DNA of 64,000 nucleotides from Prorocentrum cordatum (GCA_963575745.1 CAUYUJ010012102.1:155001-219000); one strand, 5' to 3'. Counted from the first letter of the stretch, positions 11,070 to 23,224 are shown. A program made the numbers and translations. Notes: a model not told the origin generated them from the sequence alone.

Positions 11070-11610
11070 ATTTTTGGAGGATGTCTCGAGCGAAATGGCC
11101 ATTTTGGGGAATCCGCCAACGAAAAACCTGACCGGACAAGAACGGGAAGCGCCGTTTTTTATCCACCACGTGCGTCAGAGACCGCATTGGCGAGAACGTC
11201 AGAGAAACCCATGAACGCAACAGAACAGACTAAATGATGGCCTGCCGCGCTGGTCTGTCGAGGTAGTCTGCTGCCCTGGCCACATCATGGTGTCGACACC
11301 GTGCTTTTCTCTCGGCCACGCGGGCCCCCACCCGTTGTCGCCCAGCCTACTTTTTCTGTTCCAGCCTGTCTTGTCTTTTGTTTGTCCGTCGTCGTCGTCG
11401 CGTGCCTTTCCTTTGTCGTGGTCGTCGTTTTCATTATAATCGTCCGCTGTTGCCGTTCTCGCTGTCGCCGTCGTTATCATTTTATGAGTGGGGTCGTTTT
11501 TCTGATTGTTTTTGGTTGTTGGATTCCGTGTTCGGTTGGTTTTTGCGGTATGTTTGCGGTCGTTTTCTGTCATCGTTTTTGTCGTAATTTTCGAGGTCGT
11601 CATTGACGAA

Positions 11611-11668
<58 letters not shown>
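11070..11668. repeat. 0.6-kb satellite module, copy 2
   Basis: Same order as copy 1, with the T-rich stretch and the GAC tract at 11608-11668. Confidence 0.85.
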
Positions 11669-11670
<2 letters not shown>

Positions 11671-12124
11671 CAGGAGGACCCGTGCCGGCTGGCTCGGGGC
11701 GCCCGCGCCCCTCTGCTGCCGCGGGCCGCCGCCAGCGAGTTCCGAAGTGCCGGCCCGTACCCCTTAGTAGAGAAAAGTGAGCCCCAGAACCAACGGCGCG
11801 CGCCGGAGGCGCTTCCCGTCATCCTCGAGTTCGTCTGGAGGCCGTCTCGAGGCCGTCCTGAGGACATCCTGGGCCGTCCTGGCGGCACCGTGGGTCGTCT
11901 TGGGGGCCGTCCTGGGGGCTCTTGGGGGTCTCTTGGGGCGCTTTGGGGGTCCTCTGGGGGGCCTTCGGGGTCTCTCTTGGGCCGTTTGGAGGCCCGCGAG
12001 CGATTCCAAGATAACGCTGTTTCGGAGTCCCCTCCGGAACCGATTTTTTGAGGATGCCCCGAGCGAAACGGACGGCTAAGATGGCTCCAAGAGGGCCCCA
12101 AGACGGCCCAAGAGGCCTCGAAGA

Positions 12125-12532
12125 CGGTCTGCCGTGCTCCTGTGGTCTGCCGTGCTCTTTTGGGGTCTGCCGTGCTCCTGTGGAGTTTGCCGTGCGAACG
12201 TGTGGTCTGCCGTGCTCCTGTGTGGTCTGGCGTGCTCCTGTATGGTCTGCCGTGCTCTTGTGTGGTTTGCCGTGCTCCTGTGTGGTCTGCCGTGCTCCCG
12301 GGGGTCTGCCGTGTCCTGTGTGGTCTGCCGTGCTCCTGTGTGGTCTGCCGTGCTCCTGTGTGGTCTGCCGTGTTCCTTCTTGGTCTGCCGTGCTCATGTG
12401 CGGTCTGCCGTGCTCCTGTGCGGTCTGCCGTGCGAACGTGTGGACTGCCGTGCTCATTTGGGGTCTGCCTTGCTCCTTTGTGGTTTGCCGCGCTCCTGTG
12501 TGGTCTGCCGTGCTCCTGTGTGGTCAGCAGAC
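12125..12532. repeat. 20-bp satellite units
   Basis: Tandem 20-bp units ending at the CAGACCCAGGGCTGAGGG spacer (12532-12790). Confidence 0.9.
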
Positions 12533-12789
12533 CCAGGGCTGAGGGAAGGCTGGAGCAGTGCTCTGGTGGTCCATCACCCGCCCAGCTCCGTCCCCTCCCA
12601 CTCTGGACCGATCTTGCGGGAAGCTGGCTTGTGGCAGCGCATCGCGCGTCCATAGCGTTCGTGTGCTTGCTTTTACCTCCTTTAATGTCTGCTCCACCTC
12701 TCCTTGAGACGCAGAAGCCTCCGAGCGCCGGGAGCAGAAATGATGCACTTTCGAAAAATCTGTTTGGATGAGTTTTGTTAGCGCGGCCT

Positions 12790-13545
12790 CGGAATTCAAT
12801 TTTTCCGGCGACGGCCAGAGCCGACGCCAGCGCTGGATCCGGCTCGGCCGCCAGCCCAGGTGCCGGCCCGGGCGTTCGGTTCGAGCGCCGGCCTGGGTGC
12901 CGGAATCGGCCCGGAAGGGGTTCCAGGGCGCCGGGAGCAGAAAATCAATATTTTCGAAAGAAAAATATGTCTTGGAGTGGCCTTTTTTCGGCACCGCCTC
13001 GGAATTCAATTTTCCGGCGCCGGCCGGCGCCGGAACCGGCCCGGGCGCTGGCCCGGGTGCTGGCCCAGGCGTTTGGCTCGAGCGCCGGCCCGGGTGCCGG
13101 AAGCGGCCCGGAAGGGGTTCCCGGGCGCCGGGAGGAGAAAATCAATATTTTCGAAAGAAAAATATGTCTTGGAGTGGCCTTTTTTCGGCACCGCCTCGGA
13201 ATTCAATTTTCCGGCGCCGGCCGGCGCCGGAACCGGCCCGGGCGCTGGCCCGGGTGCTGGCCCGGGCGTTTGGCTCGAGCGCCGGCCCGGGTGCCAGAAG
13301 CGGCCCGGAAGGGGTTCCCGGGCGCCGGGAGCAGAAAATCAATATTTTCGAAAGAAAAATGTGTCTTGGAGTGGCCTTTTTTCGGCACCGCCTCGGAATT
13401 CAATTTTCCGGCGCGGGCGGCGCCGGAACCGGCCCGGGCGTGGCCCGGGTGCCCCGGGCGTTTGGCTCGAGCGCCGGCCCGGGTGCCGGAATCGGCCCGT
13501 GGGCGCGTGCAATATTTTCCTTGGAGTGTGGCACCGCCTCTGGCC
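12790..13545. repeat. 197-bp satellite units
   Basis: Near-identical units with a period of exactly 197 bp; the AAAATCAATATTTTCG landmark falls at 12941, 13138 and 13335. Each unit joins an AT-rich core to a GCCGGCGCCGG-rich part. Confidence 0.92.
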
Positions 13546-14100
13546 GTGCTCCTGTGGTCTGCCGTGCTCCTGCCGTGCTCCTGTCTGCCGTGCTCCTGTG
13601 TGGTCTGCCGTGCTCCTGTGGTCTGCCGTGCTCATTTGGGGTTTCCCGCGAGCTTGTGGGGTCTGTGGGGGGAAACGCCAGCGGCGTTCGGGGTACAACA
13701 AAAGGCGCGTTTATGTTGTACCTGCGCGCGGTCTGCCGTGCTCCTGTGGGGATTGCCGTGCTCCTGTGTGGTCTGCCGTGCTCCTGTGTGGTTTGCCGTG
13801 CTCCTGTGGTCTGCCGTGCTCCCTGTGTGGGTCTGCCGTGCTCCTGTGGGGTCTGCCGTGCTCCTGTGAGGTCTGCGGTGCTCTTGTGTGGTCTGCAGTG
13901 CTTCTGTGGTCTGCCGTGCTCATTTGGGATCTGCCGTGCTCGTGTGGTGTCTGCCGTGCTCCTGCGGGATCTGCTGTGCTCCTTGTGTCGTCTCTTTGGT
14001 CTGCCGTGCTCCTTTGTGGTCTGCCGTGCTCTTGTGGGGTCTGCCGTGCTCCTGTGTGGTCTGCCGTGCTCCTTTTTTTCCGCCTGCCGTGCTCCTGCTC
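13545..14100. repeat. 20-bp satellite units
   Basis: 20-bp units with a double-hairpin insert at about 13669-13722. Confidence 0.9.
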
Positions 14101-14400
14101 ATTTTCTGAGGACGTCCCGAGCGAAAACGTCATTTTTAACATAAGAGGTTGTAAAACACCTCTGTCGGCATCTCATTTTTTCGAGGATGTCTCGAGCGAA
14201 ACGCTCATTTTTCATGCATAACAAAAATTTTTGATATTTTTCAACATCCCGATTTTTTGAGGATGTCTCGAGCGAAACCGTCATTTTTAACATAAGACGT
14301 CTTAAACGATAGCCTCCAACACCTCGATTTTTCGAGGATGTCTCGAGCGAAATGGCCATTTTGGGGAACCTGACCGGACAAGAACGGGAAGCGTCCTTTT
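14100..14400. repeat. GAGGATGTCTCGAGCGAAA repeat cluster
   Basis: Four to five copies of this motif, spaced about 65-100 bp. The same cluster recurs at about 18300-18600, 26310-26570, 29605-29870, 32785-33055 and 47225-47495. Confidence 0.8.
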
Positions 14401-14464
14401 GTCCCCTGGGCTTATGAGATATTCCACGTTTTTAGTACGGCATACCACAGCAGTGCCACGTACC

Positions 14465-16105
14465 ACTGCCGTGCTCCTTTGGGGTCTGCCGTGCTCCTGT
14501 GGAGTTTGCCGTGCGAACGTGTGGTCTGCCGTGCTCCTGTGTGGTCTGGCGTGCTCCTGTATGGTCTGCCGTGCTCTTGTGTGGTTTGCCGTGCTCCTGT
14601 GTGGTCTGCCGTGCTCCCGTGGGGTCTGCCGTGTCCTGTGTGGTCTGCCGTGCTCCTGTGTGGTCTGCCGTGCTCCTGTGTGGTCTGCCGTGCTCCTTCT
14701 TGGTCTGCCGTGCTCATGTGGTGTCTGCCGTGCTCCTGTGCGGTCTTCCGTGCGAACGTGTGGACTGCCGTGCTCATTTGGGGTCTGCCTTGCTCCTTTG
14801 TGGTTTGCCGCGCTCCTGTGTGGTCTGCCGTGCTCCTGTGTGGTCAGCCGTGCTCCTGAGGCGTCTACGGTGCTCTTTTGGGGTCTGCCGTACTCATTTG
14901 GGGTCTGCCGTGCTCCTGTGGTCGGCCGTGCTCATTTGGGGTCTGCCGCGCGCCTGTGAGATCTGCCGTGCTCCTGTTGGGGAAACGCCAGCGGCGTTCG
15001 GGGTACAACAAAAAGGCGCGTTTATGTTGTACCCGCGCGCGGTCTGCCGTGCTCCTGTGGGTTCCGCCGTGCTCCTGTGGCGTCTGCCGTGCTCCTGTGG
15101 CGTCTGCCGGGCTCCTGTGTGGTCTGCCGTGCTCCTTTGTGGTCTGCCGTGCTCCTGTGGAGTCTGCCGTGCTCCTGTGTGGTCTGCCGTGCTCTTGTGG
15201 TCTGCCGTGCTCATTTGGGATTTGCCGTGCTCATGTGGGGTCTGCCGTACTCCTGTGTGGTCTGCCGTGCTCCGGTGGTCTGCCGTGCTCCTTTGGGGTC
15301 TGCCTTGCTACTGTGGGGTCTGCCGTGCTCCTGTGTGGTCTGCCGTGCTCCTGTGGTTTGCCTTGCTCCTGTGTGGTCTGCCGTGCTCCTTTTGGGTCTG
15401 CTCTGCCGTGCTCCTGTGGGGTCTGCCGTGCTCCTGTGGGGTCTGCCGTGCTCTTGTGGGGTCTGCCGTGCTCTTGTGTGGTCTGCCGTGCTCCTTTGTG
15501 GTCTGCCGTGCTCCTGTGTGGTCTGCCGTGCTCCTGTGTGGCCTGCCGTGCTCTTGTGTGGTCTGCCGTGCTCCTGTTGGTCTGCCGTGCTCTTCTGTGG
15601 TCTGCCGTGCTCCTATGGGGTCTGCCGTGCTCCTGTGGGGTCTGCCGTGCTCATGTGTGGTCTGCCGTGCTCCTGCGCGGTCTGCCGTGCTCCTGTGGCG
15701 TCTGCCGTGCTCCTGTGTGGTCTGCCGTGCTCCTGTGGTCTGCCGTGTTCATTTGGGGTTTCCCGCCAGCTTGTGGGGTCTGCCGTGCTCCTGTGGGGGA
15801 AACGCCAGCGGCGTTCGGGGTACAAGAAAAGGCGCGTTTATGTTGTACCTGTGCGCGGTCTGCCGTGCTCCTGTGGGGATTGCCGTGCTCCTGTGTGGTC
15901 TGCCGTGCTCCTGTGTGGTTTGCCGTGCTTCTGTGGTCTGCCGTGCTCCTTTGTGGTTTGCCGTGCTCCTGTGGGGTCTGCCGTGCTCCTGTGGGGTCTG
16001 CCGTGCTCCTGTGAGGTCTGCGGTGCTCTTGTGTGGTCTGCAGTGCTTCTGTGGTCTGCCGTGCTCATTTGGGATCTGCCGTGCTCGTGTGGTGTCTGCC
16101 GTGCT
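14465..16105. repeat. 20-bp satellite units, longest run
   Basis: About 1.6 kb of 20-bp units with double-hairpin inserts at 14979 and 15795. Confidence 0.9.
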
Positions 16106-16879
16106 CAACCCATATAGTTAAAGAAAAGATATATTTACTCAAGGATTCAGCCAGAACGTCCCGCTTGTTCGGCCGTCTTGAGGGCACTCTTAGGGCATAG
16201 TCTGCCGTGCTCCTCGTCTTGGTCTGCCGTGCTCCTCGTCTTGGTCATCCTTTCCGTCGTCTTGAGGGCGCTCTTGGTGCCTGGTCTGCCGTGCTCCTCG
16301 TCTTGGTCTGCCGTGCTCCTCTCGGTTTCAGTGCCTGGTCTGCCGTGCTCCTCGTCTTGGTCTGCCGTGTTCGAGGATGTCTCGAGCGAAATGGCCATTT
16401 TGGGGAATCCTGACCGGACAAGAACGGGAAGCGCCGTTTTCCTGTGTGGTCTGCCGTGCTCCTGTGTGGTCTGCCGTGCTCCTGTGTGGTCTGCCGTGCT
16501 CCTGTGCGGTCTGCCGTGCGAACGTGTGGACTGCCGTGCTCATTTGGGGTCTGCCTTGCTCCTTTGTGGTTTGCCGCGCTCCTGTGTGGTCTGCCGTGCT
16601 CCTGTGTGGTCAGCAGACCCAGGGCTGAGGGAAGGCTGGAGCAGTGCTCTGGTGGTCCATCACCCGCCCAGCTCCGTCCCCTCCCACTCTGGACCGATCT
16701 TGCGGGAAGCTGGCTTGTGGCAGCGCATCGCGCGTCCATAGCGTTCGTGTGCTTGCTTTTACCTCCTTTAATGTCTGCTCCACCTCTCCTTGAGACGCAG
16801 AAGCCTCCGAGCGCCGGGAGCAGAAATGATGCACTTTCGAAAAATCTGTTTGGATGAGTTTTGTTAGCGCGGCCTCGGA

Positions 16880-17698
16880 ATTCAATTTTTCCGGCGACGG
16901 CCAGAGCCGACGCCAGCGCTGGATCCGGCTCGGCCGCCAGCCCAGGTGCCGGCCCGGGCGTTCGGTTCGAGCGCCGGCCTGGGTGCCGGAATCGGCCCGG
17001 AAGGGGTTCCAGGGCGCCGGGAGCAGAAAATCAATATTTTCGAAAGAAAAATATGTCTTGGAGTGGCCTTTTTTCCGCACCGCCTCGGAATTCAATTTTC
17101 CGGCGCCGGCCGGCGCCGGAACCGGCCCGGGCGCTGGCCCGGGTGCTGGCCCGGGCGTTCGGCTCGAGCGCCGGCCCGGGTGCCGGAAGCGGCCCGGAAG
17201 GGGTTCCGGGCGCCGGGAGCAGAAAATCAATATTTTCGAAAGAAAAATATGTCTTGGAGTGGCCTTTTTTCCGCACCGCCTCGGAATTCAATTTTCCGGC
17301 GCCGGCCGGCGCCGGAACCGGCCCGGGCGCTGGGCCGGGTGCTGGCCCAGGCGTTCGGCTCGAGCGCCGGCCCGGGTGCCGGAAGCGGCCCGGAAGGGGT
17401 TCCCGGGCGCCGGGAGCAGAAAATCAATATTTTCGAAAGAAAAATGTCTTGGAGTGGCCTTTTTTCGGCACCGCCTCGGAATTCAATTTTCCGGCGCCGG
17501 CCGGCGCCGGAACCGGCCCGGGCGCTGGCCCGGGTGCTGGCCCAGGCGTTCGGCTCGAGCGCCGGCCCGGGTGCCGGAAGCGGCCCGGAAGGGGTTCCGG
17601 GCGCCGGGAGCAGAAAATCAATATTTTCGAAAGAAAAATATGTTTTGGAGTGGCCTTTTTTCGGCACCGCCTCGGAATTCAATTTTCCGGCGCCGGCC
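16880..17698. repeat. 197-bp satellite units
   Basis: About four copies of the 197-bp unit. The last joins directly to 20-bp units at about 17698. Confidence 0.9.
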
Positions 17699-18099
17699 GT
17701 GCTCCTGCGCGGTCTGCCGTGCTCCTGTGGCGTCTGCCGTGCTCCTGTGTGGTCTGCCGTGCTCCTGTGGTCTGCCGTGCTCATTTGGGGTTTCCCGCGA
17801 GCTTGTGGGGTCTGCCGTGCTACTGTGGGGGAAACGCCAGCGGCGTTCGGGGTACAACAAAAGGCGCGTTTATGTTGTACCTGCGCGCGGTCTGCCGTGC
17901 TCCTGTGGGGATTGCCGTGCTCCTGTGTGGTCTGCCGTGCTCCTGTGTGGTTTGCCGTGCTCCTGTGGTCTGCCGTGCTCGTTTGTGGTTTGCCGTGCTC
18001 CTGTGGGGTCTGCCGTGCTCCTGTGGGGTCTGCCGTGCTCCTGTGAAGTCTGCGGTGCTCTTGTGTGGTCTGCAGTGCTGCTGTGGTCTGCCTGCAGTG

Positions 18100-19350
18100 C
18101 TACTGTGGTCTGCCGTGCTCAGTTGGGATCTGCCGTGCTCGTGTGGTGTCTGCCGTGCGCGCGGGATCTTGCTGTGCTCCTTGTGTGTCTCTTTTTGGTC
18201 GTGCCGTGCCCTTTGGGTCGGCCGTGCTCTTGTGGGCAGGGCTCGACGAAAACGGTACTTGCCGTGCTCTTTTTTTTTCCGTCCGCCGTGCGCCTGCTCA
18301 TTTTCTGAGGACGTCCCCGGCGAGCGAAGACGTCATTTTTAACATAAGAGGTTCGTAAAAACACCTCTGTGCGGAAATCTCATTTTTTCGAGGATGTCTC
18401 GATCGAAACGCTCATTTTTTCATGCACAGCAAATAATTTTGACATTTTTCAACACCGAACCTTCTGAGGATGGTCTCGGATGCTCCGAAACCGTCATTTT
18501 TAACATAAGACGTCTTAAACGATAGCCTCCAACACCTCGATTTTTCGAGGATGTCTCGAGCGAAATGGCCATTTTGGGGAACCTGACCGGACAAGAACGG
18601 GAAGCGCCGATTTTATTCCACCACGTGCGTCAGAGACCGTATTGGCGAGAACGTCAGAGAAACCCATAAACGCAACAGAACAGACTAAACGATGGCCTGC
18701 CGCGTTCCGACGGCCCAAGACGGCCCAAGAGGCCCCCAAGATCGCTTTAAGATCGCCCAAGAGGCCTTCAAGATGGCCCCGAAACGGCCCAAGAAGTCCC
18801 CAAGACGGTCCCAAGAGGGCCCTAACACGGCGCAAGAGGACTCCAAGACGCCCAAGATGTCTTCCAAGACGGCCAAGATGGCCTCCAAGACGGCTAAGAT
18901 GGCTCCAAGAGGGCCCCAAGACGGCCCAAGAGGCCTCGAAGACGGTCTGCCGTGCTCCTGTGGTCTGCCGTGCTCCTTTGGTGTCTGCCGTGCTCCTGTG
19001 GAGTTTGCCGTGCGAACGTGTGGTCTGCCGTGCTCCTGTGTGGTCTGGCGTGCTCCTGTATGGTCTGCCGTGCTCTTGGGTGGTTTGCCGTGCTCCTGTG
19101 TGGTCTGCCGTGCTCCCGTGGGGTCTGCCGTGTCCTGGGTGGTCTGCCGTGCTCCTGTGTGGTCTGCCGTGCTCCTGGTGGTCTGCCTGTTCCTTTGGGG
19201 TCTGCCCCGTGCTCATGTGCGGCTCACCCGTGCTTCCTGTTGCGGTCGCCCGCCGGCGAAAGTGCGGACTTGCGCGTGTCATTTTGGGGTCTGCCTGCTC
19301 CTGTGTTGTTTGCCGCGCTCCTGTGTGGTCTGCCGTGCTCCTGTGTGGTC
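18100..19350. repeat. Satellite with many small indels
   Basis: Copies of known modules here carry many one-base insertions and changes compared with near-identical copies elsewhere. This is either faster decay or lower sequence quality. Confidence 0.6.
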
Positions 19351-19639
19351 AGCAGACCCAGGGCTGAGGGAAGGCTGGAGCAGTGCTCTGGTGGTCCATC
19401 ACCCGCCCAGCTCCGTCCCCTCCCACTCTGGACCGATCTTGCGGGAAGCTGGCGTGTGGCAGCGCATCGCGCGTCCATAGCGTTCGTGTGCTTGCTTTTA
19501 CCTCCTTTAATGTCTGCTCCACCTCTCCTTGAGACGCAGAAGCCTCCGAGCGCCGGGAGCAGAAATGATGCACTTTCGAAAAAACTTTTTGGATGAGTTT
19601 TGTTAGCGCGGCCTCGGAATTCAATTTTTCCGGCGACGG

Positions 19640-19891
19640 CCAGAGCCGACGCCAGCGCTGGATCCGGCTCGGCCGCCAGCCCAGGTGCCGCCCGGGCGTT
19701 CGGTTCGAGCGCCGGCCTGGGTGCCGGAATCGGCCCGGAAGGGGTTCCAGGGCGCCGGGAGCAGAAAATCAATATTTTCGAAAGAAAAATATGTCTTGGA
19801 GTGGCCTGTTTTCCGCACCGCCTCGGAATTCAATTTTCCGGCGCCGGCCGGCGCCGGAACCGGCCCGGGCGCTGGCCCGGGTGCTGGCCCG
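19640..19891. repeat. 197-bp satellite unit cut by element 1
   Basis: The unit reads normally up to GTGCTGGCCCG, then switches at 19892 to unrelated, AT-richer sequence. Confidence 0.85.
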
Positions 19892-20160
19892 CTTTGATCG
19901 TCGGGTGGCTGTAAGTGCGGTAAGAGCGTTCATCTTACATAATCTTAGTTAAGCCATAGAACGTACACTTGTTGATCGCGCATCTCATGTGTGCATATGC
20001 AATACTTATGGTGTTTGTAAGTGTAGATGTAAGTAATATACTAAGTTAGATATCTCTGCTAAGTCGATGGGGCTGAACATATTCGTGTTTTTGCTAATCA
20101 TTTGCGTATTTGTTATTCTTAACTTTTTTGAAATCCATTGAATTTCCGTTGTTGTTGTTG
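19892..20160. other. AT-rich subterminal region of element 1
   Basis: Markedly AT-richer than its surroundings, with repeated TAAGT-type words (CTAAGTTAG, GTAAGTG). No gene. Confidence 0.55.
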
Positions 20161-20314
20161 TTCAGTTGTTCAGGACCGAGGCGCCGCAGGTATTTGCTGT
20201 ACCTCGCGGCCGCGGCGCTGCGGGCTGCGCGCATGCCCGCGGGGAGGGGGGAGGGAAGGAGGAAAATGTTTATCCATGTGTCTTCGGCCCTCCCTTATCC
20301 CCCCTTTCCTTAGG

Positions 20315-20690
20315 CGGCGCACCGCCTTCTCCTCCGTCGCCACGTCCTCCGTCGGCGGTAATCCGCCTTCTCCCCCCCCCATGGCGGCAATCCGCCTTCT
20401 CCCCCTCCGTGGCGGCAAACCGCCCTTCTGGCGGCAAACCGCCTTCTCCTCCTCTGGCGGCAAACCGCCTACCCCTTCTGGCGGCAAACCGCCTTCTCCT
20501 CCTCTGGCGGCAAACCGCCTACCCCTTCTGGGGGCAAACCGCCTACTCCTCCTCGGGCGGCAAACCGCCTTCTCCTCCTCGTGGCGGGAAACCGCTTCTT
20601 CCCAACCGCCCTATCGGCGGCTTGCTTTGCCGCCTCCTTCCACCCCCTCGGCGGCAAGCCGCCCGCCCCTTTCCCCCCTCCCCTCCCTGG
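20315..20690. repeat. GGCGG-N5-CCGCC hairpin cluster
   Basis: At least ten copies of short inverted repeats such as GGCGGCAAACCGCC, GGCGGTAATCCGCC and GGCGGCAAGCCGCC. They are spaced 20-40 bp in a C/T-rich background. Confidence 0.88.
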
Positions 20691-20804
20691 CCTCTACTTG
20701 ACCCACCCTCCCCCATAGCTCTCTTCTTCCCCCCCGCGCACCCTTCGGCACCCCCTCCCCCGCCCCCCCTTCGACACCCTCTCCCCCCTGCGCCCCCCCT
20801 CACC

Positions 20805-20943
20805 CAGGAGGAGGAGGAGGAGGAGGGAGAGGAGGAAGAGGAGAAGGAGGAGGAGGAGGAGGGAGAGGAGGGGGAGGAGGGGGAGGAGGAGGAGGAGGAG
20901 GAGGAGGGGGAGGAGGAGGAGGAGCAGGAAGAGCAGGAGTAGG
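20805..20943. repeat. GGA tract upstream of gene A
   Basis: A GGA/GAG microsatellite between the hairpin cluster and gene A. Element 2 has a comparable tract in the same relative place (about 45010-45260). Confidence 0.85.
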
Positions 20944-20948
20944 ATATG

Positions 20949-20990
20949 TCCGTCGCACGCGCGTTGGCTCGATCCGTTTTGGGCGAGCCC
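20949..20990 (+). other. Possible spliced-leader relic, gene A
   Basis: TCCGT...TTGGCTCGA followed by TCCGTTTTGG resembles one full and one truncated degenerate copy of the dinoflagellate spliced leader (core CCGTAGCCATTTTGGCTC). It lies about 80-120 nt before the gene A ATG and is weaker than the relics in element 2. Confidence 0.45.
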
Positions 20991-21070
20991 TCCTCCGAGG
21001 GCTTCGGGCGGCGTGCGCGCGCGGGGAGTCGCGCACTCCGCTCGGCGCGCGGTCGCGCCGCATCGCTGCC

Positions 21071-23180
21071 ATGGAGGGCATCCTTCGAGGCCGCCTGGAG
21101 GAGGCGCGGGCGGCGTTCGTAGCGCGCGGCAGTGCGACGGAGCACCTTCCTGCCTGCATCAAGGCGGCGACGTCCCAGCGCTGGTCGCAGCTCCAGAGTG
21201 CGCAGTTTGCTGCTTTGGGCGGCGGCGTGGGGTGGGCGCAGTCCGAGCTGGGAGACTTCTTGCAGGCTCTGTCGTCGGGCAGCCTGCAGGGGAGGAAGCT
21301 CCAGAACTACGAGGGGTTCATTGAAATTCTGACGCCTCAGTTGTGGGAGTTCGTGCTCTCGCCGCATTCGGGCTTCACTGCCAAGATGGCGGCGTTCTCA
21401 GAGCACCTCGGGGCGCTTGGCCTGAGGCATCCGAGCTGCCCGACGGCCGCCAATATGGCAGCATTCTCGTTGCTGGTGTGCAAGCAGACAGGCGCGGGGA
21501 CGGGCGAGATCACGAGGGAGCTGTTGCAGTCATATCTGGCCACAGTGAAATCCTCGTTCAAGAATCTCGTGGCGACGATGCCGCCGCCCAGGGATGGCAT
21601 CCAGGCTCTCCCCATCACGCCGGGGAGGCTCCAGTCTCAGTACCCCATCACGTACGTCGACGCCTTCCCGCCAGGTGTTGGAGCGACGGCGCCGCAGATA
21701 AATCCCGTCGAGATGGTGACGATTGCGAAGCTGATTAATCTCCGTGCAGGGAAGAAGAGCGACCACCTCGCGCTGCCCGCGCCTGCGCCCGCCCGCGGCG
21801 GGCTGCAGCCATCCCACGGCCCAGGCGGCGGCTCTCCTCAGCAGCACCTCCCCATCGCGGCGGCCGATTCGTTCTCTGGGCGCTGGCCGACGGCTCCACG
21901 GGGAATAACAGAACGCATTCCCCCGCGGGACACCTGGCATTGGGTCGAGGGGTGGGTTCCTGGATCGGCGCGGGGTACGTTTCTGGATGCCTGGATGGAG
22001 GGCGTGTTGTGAAATATTCCCCCCCCCCATCCCCCTAGGGGGATGGGGGGGGGGGGGGGATATTTTCGTTCGGCGGTGATCCGCCTGATTTCAGGTGGGG
22101 CTTTCGCGCAGCGGCGGCCGCTGGCCCAACCCAGCCATCCAGCTGATCGACCGCTCGCAGACGCAGCAGCCGCAGGAGCCGTTGCAAGAACGAGCAGGGT
22201 CGAACCACCAGCTTTCGATGGCGGCGGGGAGTTCGGATGCGCCGTCGACGCAGCAACTGGCGGCACACGATGGCGGCAAACCCGCCGACTGTCAGCCGTT
22301 ATCGAGCACCGCCGCCGCCCAAACGGCCTCGATCAGCAAGAGCCGCGCGGCGAAGAAGCAGAAGAAGCATGAGCTGCCGATCGAGCTCGACTCCGACTCC
22401 GACTTCGGCATCGTCGCCGTGGCGCCGCCGCCCAAGGCTGAGAAGGTCGGCATCGCCGCAGGCTCTCTGAAGAAGACCCCGACGGAGGCGGCTCTGGCCA
22501 TGGTCGCGGCCATGGATAAGAGGACGAAGGCGGTCAAGACGAAAAAGAACGCCGAGGCGGTGAAGGCCCCCACGCTTGCCACGGGCAATGCTGCTAAGAA
22601 GACGACGCCGCCCGGCAATGACAACGCGGCAAAGAAGACGACGCCGCCTGCCACGGGCAACGTGGCTAAGAAGACGCCGCTCCCCACGGGCAAGAAGACG
22701 GACGGCGCGGCTGGGAAGGACAAGCAGCGCAAGTGGGCGAAGCCGAGGTGGGAGATGCAGACCACACGCAACTGGGCGAGCGGGGTTGAACCTCCCACCG
22801 ATGAGGCGTCGGGCGCGCGCGGCGATTCCCAGCAGCCCCGCTGGGGTCGCAGTTTGCGCGCCCGCCGCCTTTCAGGCGACTGTTCATCGTTGCTCCGCCC
22901 CCCAGGTGCAGCTCCGCAGCGGCAGGGTCGGCGTCCCTGGCAGCAACGTCAGCCTGAAGTACATCGCGGGCGATGAGGCCGACAAGGCCAGATTCTCACC
23001 GACGCCCTTCTCGACGCCCTCCTCCGCGCTCTCTTCATTTTCGCCCCTGCCTCGACGCCCCCCCCGCCCCCTGCTGCCTCGTTGCGCCCGATCGCTCCGA
23101 GGCCAGGGCCATCGCGGAGGCGGAGGAGCTGGTCAAGAAGGAGCTCGCCGCCAGGGCGCGCGGCGAGTATTTCGCGCTAC
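21071..23180 (+). CDS. Gene A: B-family nuclear-type protein, with introns
   Basis: The ATG is at 21071. Exon 1 encodes a helical domain (MEGILRGRLEEARAAF... to about INLRAGKKS) that aligns along its length with residues 1-235 of gene B. A later exon from 22095 (after TTTCAG) is Gln-, then Lys-rich (SRAAKKQKKHELP, repeated KKTTPP) and ends near 22775. Exon 3 (22906-22986, VQLRSGRVGVPGS...) and exon 4 (from 23102, ARAIAEAEELVKKEL) rebuild the C-terminal motif TR-x-GR-x-GPGS shared with gene B. Introns 2 and 3 fit GC-AG; the intron 3 ends share GCCAG. The end of exon 1 is not fixed, and the 3' end is unclear because the frame runs on into hairpins after 23220. No known domain is recognised; the Lys-rich segments suggest a nuclear or nucleic-acid-binding role. 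Confidence 0.62.
22021..22052. repeat. Perfect 32-bp palindrome in gene A intron 1
   Basis: Sixteen-base arms without a loop (CCCCCCCCATCCCCCT and its mirror), followed at about 22072-22085 by a GCGG-type hairpin just before the exon 2 acceptor. Confidence 0.85.
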
Positions 23181-23224
23181 GACTCTTCAACTCTCCAGGC
23201 CAACGGGGCGGCCTCGGGATAACA

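Larger units (their letters stand above)
9020..19891. repeat. Composite satellite array, block I
   Basis: The array mixes these modules: 20-bp units (GGTCTGCCGTGCTCCTGTGT), 197-bp units, a 0.6-kb module ending in (GAC)n, a spacer with CCAGGGCTGAGGGAAGG, and repeats of GAGGATGTCTCGAGCGAAA. The order varies along the block. Open frames on both strands (poly VCRAPVWSAV or HGRPHRSTAD) arise because the 20-bp unit has no stop in any frame. Element 1 interrupts the block at 19892. Confidence 0.93.

Noticed and set aside
11090-11110. Spliced-leader relic in the satellite (GGCCATTTTGG)
   Set aside because: A 10-11 nt match within one repeat family; copies are not upstream of genes and the rest of the leader is absent.
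12790-13545. CRISPR-like array
   Set aside because: Tandem 197-bp units have no distinct spacers and the setting is eukaryotic.
9763-19480. Many 100-540 residue Cys/Val/Leu-rich frames (plus) and His/Arg/Thr-rich frames (minus)
   Set aside because: The 20-bp and 197-bp satellite units lack stops; the peptides are simple cycles present in all frames.
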